This document shows positions 1-5,768 of a DNA stretch of 7,746 bases, piece after piece (the stretch's first letter is position 1; every line of letters begins with the position of its first letter). This DNA is from SAR116 cluster bacterium (GTDB lineage Bacteria; Pseudomonadota; Alphaproteobacteria; Puniceispirillales; UBA1172), in NCBI GenBank assembly GCA_002691725.1, contig NZIT01000008.1, positions 1 to 7,746 of the forward strand. Reading direction: 5' to 3'. A model generated the notes under the pieces. That model was not told the origin of the DNA and made no database searches. It worked only from the letters and a program-made list of their open reading frames with translations. The position numbers were made by a program, and so were the translations under genes.

Positions 1-403
1 CAAAAATGACCCCAGGCGGTAACAGAAAGGTGGTCAAATCACCAGCACCACTCAGATCTGGCAAAACAGTACCTGCGGGAACAGTAAACGGATCGAACCC
101 CAGCACCTCTAGTCCCGTACCCCTCAACGTGCCCTGAACGACGGGAGACACCATCCACCCTGCAAGGCGTAACGCCGCAAAGTCAACTAGTCGCAATGGA
201 CCGTCACCGCGCGTGATCCGTTGTAAGCGGGACTGGCCTAGAACGCTGGCGGCGCGATCATAGCTGACCCGCGCCTCTGAGTTGATGGCTTGCACCCCGG
301 TCCAAAGCCCAGTTGCGAGAGATAAACCGATAATTACCACTACCAATTGCAGCTGGTGGCGCGCCCAATGTGACCACAGGGCTTTTGCGCCTGCCTTAAT
401 CAC
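1..403 (-). CDS. FtsX/MacB-type ABC transporter permease, N-terminal part (runs off window)
   Basis: This frame stays open from a GTG at 403-401 to the left edge (134 codons). The start overlaps the stop of the ATPase gene as GTGA, which implies translational coupling. The product opens with a short basic, Trp-containing cytoplasmic stretch, then one hydrophobic segment at about residues 18-37 (core LQLVVVIIGLSLATGLW), then a soluble, probably periplasmic region starting VQAINSEARVSYDRAA. One N-terminal membrane helix followed by a large extracytoplasmic domain is the arrangement of FtsX/MacB/LolC-type permeases, which work with LolD/MacB-type ATPases in lipoprotein or small-molecule export or in envelope processes. 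The C-terminal membrane helices lie outside the window, so subfamily and substrate are unknown. The next in-frame ATG is over 80 codons in, past the membrane segment, so GTG is the sensible start. Confidence 0.82.
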   Translation of the reverse strand, partial: MIKAGAKALWSHWARHQLQLVVVIIGLSLATGLWTGVQAINSEARVSYDRAASVLGQSRLQRITRGDGPLRLVDFAALRLAGWMVSPVVQGTLRGTGLEVLGFDPFTVPAGTVLPDLSGAGDLTTFLLPPGVIF

Positions 404-1059
404 GCGATTATCCCCGCGTGCAAATGAACTTGCCGATCCAAACACCCAGCAAGCCGCTTGGAGTGGGTCACCATCAAAAGTCCTGCGCCGGTCTCGGAAA
501 CTAGCTCCAATAGTAACTTCATCACAGCGTCTCCCGTTGCTTCATCAAGATTACCCGTCGGCTCATCGGCTAGCACCAGCGCGGGCCGCGCTGCCAAAGT
601 CCGCCCTATGGCCACCCGTTGCTGCTGGCCACCGGACAGTTGCTCAGGAAACCGACTTAGAAATGCACTAAGCCCCAAACGCTTGGCAAGGTGCGCGGTC
701 CAAGCAGCATCTTCTGAGCCAGACAATCGCGCGTGGAACGCCAGATTATCGGCTACATTCAACGAAGGGATCAGATTGAACTGCTGAAACACTAAGCCGA
801 CCATCCCCCGCCGTAACGCAGCGCGCCCCGGATCACCAAGTGTCGCAATATCGCTGTCGGCGATCCAGATTTGCCCCTTATCCGGCAAATCTAATCCACC
901 GACCAAATACAGCAGCGTAGATTTACCAGAGCCACTTTCACCTGTAAGCGCAAGGCTTTGGCCCGCCTGCAAAGAAAGCGACACTCCCCGTAAAACCTGC
1001 AGGGAGCCTTCACCAGTCTCAAAACCCTTGTAGACGCCCTTTGCATGCAGAATATCCAT
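400..1059 (-). CDS. LolD/MacB-type ABC transporter ATP-binding protein
   Basis: A complete 219-residue nucleotide-binding protein, the usual length for the LolD/MacB/YbbA group. Visible motifs: Walker A GESGSGKST (residues 40-48), Q-loop Gln92 in FQQFNLIP, signature LSGGQ (141-145) followed by QQR, Walker B LVLADE (161-166), D-loop PTGNLD (167-172) and the switch His199 in VTHS. FQQFNLIP and ADEPTGNLD are characteristic of this group. It should hydrolyse ATP at the cytoplasmic face of the membrane and drive the FtsX-type permease encoded immediately downstream with a 4-base overlap. The ATG at 1059 fits family N-termini (MDILHAKGVYKGF), but no strong Shine-Dalgarno sequence precedes it. A weak promoter-like pair lies 60-90 bases upstream. 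Names such as lolD or ybbA cannot be justified without the rest of the locus. Confidence 0.92.
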   Translation of the reverse strand: MDILHAKGVYKGFETGEGSLQVLRGVSLSLQAGQSLALTGESGSGKSTLLYLVGGLDLPDKGQIWIADSDIATLGDPGRAALRRGMVGLVFQQFNLIPSLNVADNLAFHARLSGSEDAAWTAHLAKRLGLSAFLSRFPEQLSGGQQQRVAIGRTLAARPALVLADEPTGNLDEATGDAVMKLLLELVSETGAGLLMVTHSKRLAGCLDRQVHLHAGIIA

Positions 1060-1097
1060 GATAAGGGAACTAGATCTGCGCTCGCGTCGTTCAACAC

Positions 1098-1126
1098 TTA
1101 ATATCGGACCTCGTATCGTTTATAAT
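1098..1126 (+). promoter_or_regulatory. Promoter-like sequence with no gene downstream
   Basis: A perfect TATAAT (1121-1126) is preceded after exactly 17 bases by TTAATA (1098-1103), which matches 4 of 6 positions of the sigma-70 -35 consensus. It points away from the ATPase gene into the gene-free gap. It could drive a small RNA, be a relic of a lost gene, or be chance in an A+T-rich stretch. No transcript is proven. Confidence 0.35.
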
Positions 1127-1149
1127 GGCATATAAAAAGAGCGGTACAA
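1119..1149 (-). promoter_or_regulatory. Weak promoter candidate for the LolD/MacB-type ATPase operon
   Basis: On the minus strand, TTGTAC (1149-1144) is followed by CATTAT after 16 bases (1127-1122) or by TATAAA after 19 bases (1124-1119), leaving a leader of about 55-60 bases before the ATG at 1059. Neither pairing is good. The site is given because it lies where a promoter is needed and overlaps the plus-strand TATAAT. Confidence 0.22.
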
Positions 1150-1278
1150 AGTCGTAGTCGTGGCAAGAATGCGAAAACGCGGAACGCATAAATGCTTAGG
1201 TTGGCAAAGCTAGGTTTTAGAAAGCCAGACAATTAAACTCTGGATATTCAGGTAATTTCACACCAAATGAAGCGCATT

Positions 1279-1295
1279 CGCGCGTGCCACGCGCG
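1279..1295. repeat. G+C-rich palindrome
   Basis: CGCGCGTG (1279-1286) and CACGCGCG (1288-1295) are perfect inverted copies around one base. As RNA the centre would open to a 6-bp CG stem with a 5-base loop. No T-tract follows on either strand, so it does not look like an intrinsic terminator. It may be a protein-binding palindrome or chance. Confidence 0.4.
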
Positions 1296-1320
1296 TAAGG
1301 CGCCCCGAAACAGCAAAGAC

Positions 1321-1420
1321 CAAAACTCCAAAATCCCCAAAACAAATTTAAAATTGAGGGAATATTTGAGAGAATATATATCATCCAATTCAATTAAAAT
1401 ATTGATTTTAAATAATTAAA
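1321..1420. repeat. A+T-rich patch with a tandem 12-bp repeat and an inverted repeat
   Basis: By hand count this 100-base stretch has 21 G or C bases, far below its neighbours. It holds two adjacent copies of a 12-mer, TTGAGGGAATAT (1354-1365) and TTGAGAGAATAT (1366-1377), identical at 11 of 12 positions. It also holds a 7-bp inverted repeat TTAAAAT/ATTTTAA (1394-1400 and 1405-1411, four-base loop). No function can be assigned. With only two copies, an iteron array is not supported. Confidence 0.5.
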
Positions 1421-1454
1421 TTAAGTGATACGGCGGTGCTTCCAGACAAACAAG

Positions 1455-1721
1455 CTAAAGCATCGGGTCTTTAATCGAGGTGCCGCTTCCAATGACTAGC
1501 TTGCATCCCCCTGCCCTGCGCTTCTTGATCTGGCGTGCAAATTGGGAGCCAAACCTGTGCCACCAGTACCGAACAGATTCATAGCTCACATCGACACTGC
1601 GTTCATGCAGGAGGTCTTCTACATTCCGCAGTGAAAGCGGAAATCGCACATAAAGCATCACCGCGAGTTGAATAATCTCACAACTGGTTTTGAAATAACG
1701 AAAGGATATTTTATTTGGCAT
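1455..1721 (-). pseudogene. IS6-family transposase, N-terminal fragment with frameshift
   Basis: The 88-codon frame begins MPNKISFRYFKTSCEIIQLA and contains the family's N-terminal helix-turn-helix region, with FPLSLRNVEDLL (residues 27-38) and VDVSYESVRYWW (43-54). Intact IS6 transposases have roughly 230-240 residues with a DDE catalytic core. Similarity in this frame stops at about residue 72. It resumes in another frame at 1506-1474 as MQASHWKRHLD, matching the family's W..HLDE motif around the first catalytic aspartate, and then meets a TAA (1473-1471) where Glu is expected. The original reading was therefore lost to a frameshift and then to a stop or deletion. The last residues of the open frame (about 73-88) are out-of-frame sequence. 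The fragment cannot make an active transposase. Confidence 0.85.
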
Positions 1722-1820
1722 GGATAGAAAGCTAAATGCACAGTCTATTCTGAGAAAGTAGGTCTATTCTGACAGTGCCCTGCCAGCTCGTCTACCGGGC
1801 CTGCCTCACTGCCCTGGAAG
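1722..1820. other. Short junction between importer operon and IS remnant
   Basis: From the dppF stop (1821) to the IS-type terminal repeat (1779) there are 41 bases, then the IS leader to the transposase start. A perfect 7-bp inverted repeat CAGCTCG/CGAGCTG (1784-1790 and 1825-1831) is present, but its 34-base loop and lack of a T-tract do not make a terminator. No gene fits here. Confidence 0.5.
1743..1779 (-). repeat. IS6-type terminal repeat with an 11-bp internal direct copy
   Basis: GTCTATTCTGA occurs at 1743-1753 and again at 1762-1772. The outer copy continues into CAGTGCC (1773-1779), the reverse complement of the IS6-type tip GGCACTG. The spacing is 19 bases, about two helical turns. 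Repeated end motifs of this kind can serve as multiple transposase-binding sites, but that role is inferred. Confidence 0.65.
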
Positions 1821-2867
1821 CTACCGAGCTGAGACTGAAGTGGATGCGCTGGTCAGGTCCGGATCTTTGTCGGCCAGCACTGCTTTGAAATGATGGCAGG
1901 CCACCGCGCGAAGTTCGGATACCGTCTGTGTTTCGGGCTGGGTTGTGGCGCAGATGTCCGTCGCACATGGGCAGCGCGGATGATAGTAGCACCCCGGTGG
2001 CGGGGAGAGGGGAGAGGGCACTTCACCCTCGATGGTGTCAAAATGAACAAGCTCATCCGCATCAAGCACCAGTTTTGGCACGCTCCCAAACAATGCTGCT
2101 GTATAGGGGTGTGCAGAAGCCGCAAAGACCTGATCAACGGGGCCAAGCTCGACAATACGGCCCAGATACATCACCGCCACGCGATCGCTAACATGCCGTA
2201 TCAAACTCAGGTCATGGCTGATAAAGACGCAGGTCAGGTCAAGATCACATGTGAGTTCTAGAAACAGGTTGATGATTTGCGCCTGAATGGACACATCCAG
2301 AGAGGCAACTGGCTCATCACAAATCAATACATCCGGCTGCATCGCAAGCGCGCGTGCAATCGCGACACGCTGGCGTTGGCCACCTGAAAACTGATGCGGG
2401 TAACGATCGACCCAAACAGGGTCAAGACCCACACGTTCAAACCAATTTGCAACGTATCCCTGCGCATCGGATTTGGTGGTCAAACCATGGGCAATTGGAC
2501 CCTCCGATACCGTATCACCAACTTTCATACGTGGATCGAGGCTGGCAAAAGGGTCTTGAAACACGGTTTGTACGCGGGTCGTGACCTTGCGGCCGTCCAC
2601 CATGACCGGAGTGCCGTCCAGCAATATCGAACCAGAAGTCGGCGGCAATATGCCCGCGATCAGGCGGCCCAAGGTTGACTTGCCACAGCCGCTTTCCCCG
2701 ACCAGTCCAAGAGTTTCACCTCTGCGCACCGTCAGGCTGACCTCTGACACCGCCCGAACAGCACGGGTCTCGACATTGCCCCCCAGTTTGGCGGCAATCT
2801 TTTCCCCGGTGCTCAGGTTCGGGCCAAAAAGGCGGCTGACATTGTCGATGTTGAGAAAGACGCTCAT
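1821..2867 (-). CDS. dppF: Dipeptide/oligopeptide-type ABC transporter ATP-binding protein (DppF/OppF-like)
   Basis: A 348-residue second ATPase of the importer. Motifs: Walker A GESGCGKST (57-65), Q-loop Gln104 in VFQDPFASLDPR, signature FSGGQ (160-164), Walker B VLICDE (180-185), D-loop SLD and switch His218. The segment between the first strand and Walker A is long (residues 14-36), as is usual in DppF/OppF. The C-terminus has the oligopeptide-transporter extension with HPYTAAL and a Cys-rich GCYYHPRCPCATDIC motif, which in relatives can bind an Fe-S cluster. The ATG at 2867 is chosen over an in-frame start 13 codons upstream because it overlaps the preceding stop as ATGA, has AGAGG about 9 bases upstream, and gives a normal N-terminus. 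It pairs with the DppD-like ATPase. The IS6 remnant begins 41 bases beyond its TAG, and no clear intrinsic terminator is seen between them. The symbol marks the subunit type, not a proven dipeptide substrate. Confidence 0.93.
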   Translation of the reverse strand: MSVFLNIDNVSRLFGPNLSTGEKIAAKLGGNVETRAVRAVSEVSLTVRRGETLGLVGESGCGKSTLGRLIAGILPPTSGSILLDGTPVMVDGRKVTTRVQTVFQDPFASLDPRMKVGDTVSEGPIAHGLTTKSDAQGYVANWFERVGLDPVWVDRYPHQFSGGQRQRVAIARALAMQPDVLICDEPVASLDVSIQAQIINLFLELTCDLDLTCVFISHDLSLIRHVSDRVAVMYLGRIVELGPVDQVFAASAHPYTAALFGSVPKLVLDADELVHFDTIEGEVPSPLSPPPGCYYHPRCPCATDICATTQPETQTVSELRAVACHHFKAVLADKDPDLTSASTSVSAR

Positions 2868-3847
2868 ACAGTGGCCTCTTTGAATGCCGATACGGGGTGA
2901 AAGCATCGCCAGCCTCTGTTGTCTTCCATTGTCATTTCAGGGGCCGTGCCGCAGGCTTTTGTTGCCCGGTCACATCTTGGGGCAAAGGGACATCCCGGTG
3001 GCAATGACAAGAGCGAGGGCGTTGTACCGGGGATTTGGCTTAGCGGCATTCCCGGTTGGGACATTGCAGGTAACGACGAAATCAGCCCAGCGGTATACGG
3101 ATGACGCGGATCGCGCAGCAAGGTTGCCGTTGGCCCCTGCTCCACGACGCGGCCCGCGTACATCACCGCCAGTTTGCTGGCGAGGCTTGAGACCACAGCA
3201 AGATCATGACTGATCCAGACCATCGCCGTGCCCATCTCGGCTGCGAGGTCACGCATTTGAAACAGGATTTGCGCCTGAATGGAGACATCAAGCGCGGTTG
3301 TGGGCTCATCCGCAACGATCACAGCGGGACGGTGCAACAAGGCAATCGCAATCGCCACGCGTTGGCGCATGCCACCTGAAAATTCATGTGGATACCCGCG
3401 CAGACGTGCAGCGGCAGACGGGATACCGACCTGCGTCAAGAGTTCAGCCGCGCGTGCATCAGCCGCCCGCTTGCTGAGCCACTCGTGCGCATCAATGGCC
3501 ATGCGCATTTGCTGCCCAATGGTCAGCATCGGGTTCAGCGTAGCAATCGGGTCTTGAAAGATCATCGAAATTTCATGGCCGCGCCGTGCGCGTAATTCGG
3601 GGTCAGACAGGGTTGTCAGTTCGGTACCGTTCAATTTGACGGAGCCTTTGACAATCCGCCCCGGCGCATCGACCAAGCCTAGCAGGGAAAACCCAGTCAC
3701 GGTTTTTCCCGACCCGCTTTCACCGACGAGCCCCATGATCTCACCCTTGGCAAGGTCAAAGGACACGCCATCGACCGCCTTGACCACACCCGCCCGAGTA
3801 AAAAAATGCGTGGTCAGATCTGAGACGCTTAGAATGGGTTCCCTCAT
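2864..3847 (-). CDS. dppD: Dipeptide/oligopeptide-type ABC transporter ATP-binding protein (DppD/OppD-like)
   Basis: A full-length 327-residue ATPase. Motifs: Walker A GESGSGKT (42-49), Q-loop Gln98 in IFQDPIATLNP, signature FSGGM (156-160, the usual OppD/DppD variant) followed by RQR, Walker B VIVADE (176-181), PTTALDVSIQAQIL and switch His214. The C-terminal extension has HPYTAGL and a GCPFAPRC..A...C cysteine motif of the oligo_HPY type. It should act at the inner membrane as one half of the DppD-DppF ATPase pair energising uptake through DppB/DppC. Start and stop both overlap their neighbours as ATGA (3847-3844 and 2867-2864). GAGG lies upstream of the start. The substrate is unknown. Confidence 0.94.
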   Translation of the reverse strand: MREPILSVSDLTTHFFTRAGVVKAVDGVSFDLAKGEIMGLVGESGSGKTVTGFSLLGLVDAPGRIVKGSVKLNGTELTTLSDPELRARRGHEISMIFQDPIATLNPMLTIGQQMRMAIDAHEWLSKRAADARAAELLTQVGIPSAAARLRGYPHEFSGGMRQRVAIAIALLHRPAVIVADEPTTALDVSIQAQILFQMRDLAAEMGTAMVWISHDLAVVSSLASKLAVMYAGRVVEQGPTATLLRDPRHPYTAGLISSLPAMSQPGMPLSQIPGTTPSLLSLPPGCPFAPRCDRATKACGTAPEMTMEDNRGWRCFHPVSAFKEATV

Positions 3848-4725
3848 TTGCGTAACCTCGGATTAAACTGGTCGCGTACTTGGTCCCCAACAAGGTTGAT
3901 CCCTACAATTAGTATGATCAGCGCAACGCCGGGATAAACAGATATCCAGTAGCGTCCGCTCATCATATAAGGAAACCCGTTGGAGATCAGCATGCCAAGC
4001 GAAGGTTCGGTCACAGGCAGGCCCAATCCCAGGAAGCTCAAGGTGGCTTCGAGTGAAATGGAATTGGCGATCTGCACCGTTGCCACGACAATCAGCGGCG
4101 GCATACAATTGGGCAGCAGATGGCGCATTACCACCAACCGCGTACTGAGCGGGGTGGCAAGCGCCGCCTCAACGTAATCCTTGCCACGTTCCGCTTTGGC
4201 CGCGCCATAGGCGGTGCGCGCAAAATAGGCGTATTGCGCCACGACCAGCGCGCCGATCAACTGCGCCTTGCCCTGCCCCAGCAGCGCTACGATCACTAAG
4301 GCTAACAGGATCGCCGGGAAGGAAAGCTGCAAATCCACAAGCCGCATGATCAACGCCTCGATACGGCCTCCAACATAGGCTGCCAAAATACCCAGCGTTG
4401 TGCCGATGGTCAGCGATACAAACCCCGCCGCCAAGCCGATCTGGATCGAAATGCGCAAGCCATAGAAGATTGCCGACAACAAATCTCGGCCCTGAGGATC
4501 AGTGCCGAGAATGTGCGTATACCCGCCCGACCCGACAAATCCTGGTGGTCTGCGGCTATCCATCAGGGAAAGGTTTGCAAGATCATAGGGATTTTGGGGT
4601 GAAACCACTGATGCAAAAACCGCCAGCAGGATCATCAGGGCAACAACGACCAAAGCCACAAGGGCAACTTTATTCTCGCGGAACTCTGCCCAGAAACGGC
4701 GCAACGGGGTGTTGGCGGTGCTCAT
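3844..4725 (-). CDS. dppC: Dipeptide-type ABC transporter permease (DppC-like)
   Basis: A complete 293-residue inner-membrane permease. The N-terminus (RRFWAEFRENKVAL, then a membrane segment at about 20-41) is the OppC_N type. It is followed by the conserved LGTDPQGRD (73-81) and a multi-helix transport core. The cytoplasmic EAA loop that contacts the ATPases lies at about 174-206 (DYVEAALATP, then RHLLPNC). The classical EAA loop has Gly six residues after the Glu; here that position is Pro192. From memory, close relatives in a proteobacterial subgroup share this ALATP form, so I read it as a subfamily trait rather than damage. The C-terminus GDQVRDQFNPRLRK is typical. ATG overlaps the dppB stop (ATGA), with AGGGGG upstream. 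It forms the channel with DppB. Confidence 0.94.
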   Translation of the reverse strand: MSTANTPLRRFWAEFRENKVALVALVVVALMILLAVFASVVSPQNPYDLANLSLMDSRRPPGFVGSGGYTHILGTDPQGRDLLSAIFYGLRISIQIGLAAGFVSLTIGTTLGILAAYVGGRIEALIMRLVDLQLSFPAILLALVIVALLGQGKAQLIGALVVAQYAYFARTAYGAAKAERGKDYVEAALATPLSTRLVVMRHLLPNCMPPLIVVATVQIANSISLEATLSFLGLGLPVTEPSLGMLISNGFPYMMSGRYWISVYPGVALIILIVGINLVGDQVRDQFNPRLRK

Positions 4726-5696
4726 GCTGTGGCCCCCTGACGCAGACGCGGATCAATCATGGCGAACACCAGATCAATGACAAAATTGATGGTCACAAAC
4801 AGGAAGGCGACCAGAATGAGATAGGCCACCATCACCGGCCGGTCGAGTACACCAATGCTGTCGATAATCAGCTTGCCAACACCGGGCCATGAGAAAATCG
4901 TTTCTGTCACAACGGCAAAGGCCAGCGTTGATCCCAGCTCAAGCCCAAAGACCGTGATAATCGGAATGGAGATGAGTTTCAGCAAATGACGGCGCAGGAT
5001 TGTGCCTTCGGCCAGACCCGCCGCACGGGCGAATTTGATTGTATCAGTCAACATGATTTCGCGCGTGCCCGCGCGGGCCAGCCGGATCATCATCGCCAGT
5101 TTGAACAGGGCAAGGTTCACGGCGGGCAGCACGATATGGGACAGCCCGTTCAGCGTTGGGAACGACCATGCAACGCCCCAAATCTCAACCGTTTCACCGC
5201 GCCCGCCTGCTGGCAGCCAACCAAGGTTGACCGCGAAGAACAGGATGAGGATCAATCCGACCCAGAATGACGGCACAGAAAAGCCCAGAACAGAGATCGC
5301 CATGATCGTCTTAGAGACCCAACTGTCCGGGCGATAACCTGCATAAATCCCAAGGCTGACACCCAAGACGGCAGCTGAAATGACCGATATCAGCACCAAT
5401 TCCAGCGTAGCTGGCAGACGCCCGCCGATCAGTTCCAGCACAGGGATATTATAGACAAACGAGCGCCCCAGATCACCCTGAAGCAGATTGCCCATAAAGA
5501 TAAAGTACTGCTCGTAAAGCGGTCGGTCGAGGCCGAGCCGGCGGATCGCTTCCTCGCGGATATCCTGGGTAGCTTCTGGCGGGATGACAATGTCGATCGG
5601 GTTGCCAATCGCATAGACCCCGCAAAAGACAATCACCGACATCACGGCCATAACCGCGACAGCCTGCAAAAAGCGTTGAATGATGAAGCCGAGCAT
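4722..5696 (-). CDS. dppB: Dipeptide-type ABC transporter permease (DppB-like)
   Basis: A complete 324-residue permease when started at the ATG at 5696 (MLGFIIQRFLQAVAV). The N-terminus matches family starts and has a G-rich Shine-Dalgarno-like GGGGGG just upstream. An in-frame TTG six codons earlier (5714) would add PWGAL and is less likely. The first membrane helix covers about residues 9-31. The conserved GDLGRS motif is at 74-79, and the EAA-type loop at about 208-240 contains FARAAGLAE and RRH. More hydrophobic segments follow (about 100-119, 131-157, 190-205 and beyond), ending in IDPRLRQGATA. It forms the importer channel with DppC, whose start codon overlaps its stop. A hairpin sits between this gene and the binding-protein gene upstream in the operon. 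Confidence 0.94.
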   Translation of the reverse strand: MLGFIIQRFLQAVAVMAVMSVIVFCGVYAIGNPIDIVIPPEATQDIREEAIRRLGLDRPLYEQYFIFMGNLLQGDLGRSFVYNIPVLELIGGRLPATLELVLISVISAAVLGVSLGIYAGYRPDSWVSKTIMAISVLGFSVPSFWVGLILILFFAVNLGWLPAGGRGETVEIWGVAWSFPTLNGLSHIVLPAVNLALFKLAMMIRLARAGTREIMLTDTIKFARAAGLAEGTILRRHLLKLISIPIITVFGLELGSTLAFAVVTETIFSWPGVGKLIIDSIGVLDRPVMVAYLILVAFLFVTINFVIDLVFAMIDPRLRQGATA

Positions 5697-5713
5697 CAGC
5701 GCCCCCCAAGGCA

Positions 5714-5751
5714 AAGAAAAGGCCGGGCAGCGCCACTGCCACCCGACCTTT
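5714..5751 (-). terminator. Hairpin plus U-rich tract between binding-protein and permease genes
   Basis: In the minus-strand transcript, 5751-5739 can pair along 13 positions with 5730-5718, including three G-U pairs, around an 8-base loop (5738-5731). The 3' arm runs into UUUUCUUU. The wobble pairs become C-A mismatches on the other strand, so the structure belongs to the minus-strand RNA. It starts 17 bases after the binding-protein stop codon and ends 18 bases or so before the dppB ATG. Such elements commonly act as partial terminators or 3'-end stabilisers that leave the binding protein in excess over the membrane subunits. That role is inferred here. Confidence 0.72.
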
Positions 5752-5768
5752 GTGTCATATCACGCCGT

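Larger units (their letters stand above)
1060..1454. other. Intergenic region without recognisable gene
   Basis: No coding frame of convincing length or similarity is visible on either strand. The stretch contains a promoter-like pair on the plus strand (1098-1126), a weak minus-strand promoter candidate for the ATPase gene (1119-1149), a G+C-rich palindrome (1279-1295), and an A+T-rich patch with a tandem 12-mer and an A/T-only inverted repeat (1321-1420). A 14-codon frame from the ATG at about 1170 is too short to call. The region borders an IS6 remnant and probably contains decayed, non-coding DNA. Confidence 0.6.
1455..1779 (-). mobile_element. Truncated IS6-family insertion sequence remnant
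   Basis: The outer end is a terminal-repeat-like sequence which, read on the minus strand, begins GGCACTGTCAGAATAGAC (1779-1762). GGCACTGT is the typical tip of IS6-family elements such as IS26. Its inner part, TCAGAATAGAC, recurs 19 bases further in (1753-1743), giving a doubled terminal motif. The transposase start codon follows at 1721. Only the first third of the transposase is present, and no matching inverted repeat is seen between 1060 and 1455, so the distal end has been lost. The inner boundary is approximate: transposase similarity stops near 1474. No target duplication can be checked with one end missing. Confidence 0.75.

Noticed and set aside
282..787. Two plus-strand open frames opposite the ATPase gene
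   Set aside because: They are antisense to a protein with all ABC ATPase motifs, with no recognisable domain or ribosome binding site.
891..1097. Minus-strand 68-codon frame overlapping the ATPase start
   Set aside because: It is an alternative frame over the Walker A region of the real gene and has no family resemblance.
1170..1214. 14-codon frame (MRKRGTHKCLGWQS) downstream of the plus-strand promoter candidate
   Set aside because: It is very short, with no good Shine-Dalgarno sequence and no recognisable identity; not enough to call a gene.
1060..1454. Search for tRNA, CRISPR array or a second IS6 terminal repeat
   Set aside because: No cloverleaf-like pattern, no regularly spaced repeats and no copy of GGCACTGTCAGAATAGAC were found by eye.
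1784..1831. Inverted repeat CAGCTCG/CGAGCTG at the 3' end of dppF considered as a terminator
   Set aside because: The loop is 34 bases, one arm lies at the coding end, and there is no T-tract.
2868..2906. Upstream in-frame start for the DppF-like ATPase adding 13 residues
   Set aside because: It would lie deep inside dppD, while the ATG at 2867 has a Shine-Dalgarno sequence, the ATGA overlap and a normal family N-terminus.
4398..4892. Plus-strand open frame of 164 codons across the dppB/dppC junction
   Set aside because: It is a shadow of two conserved permease genes, with low-complexity, family-less composition.
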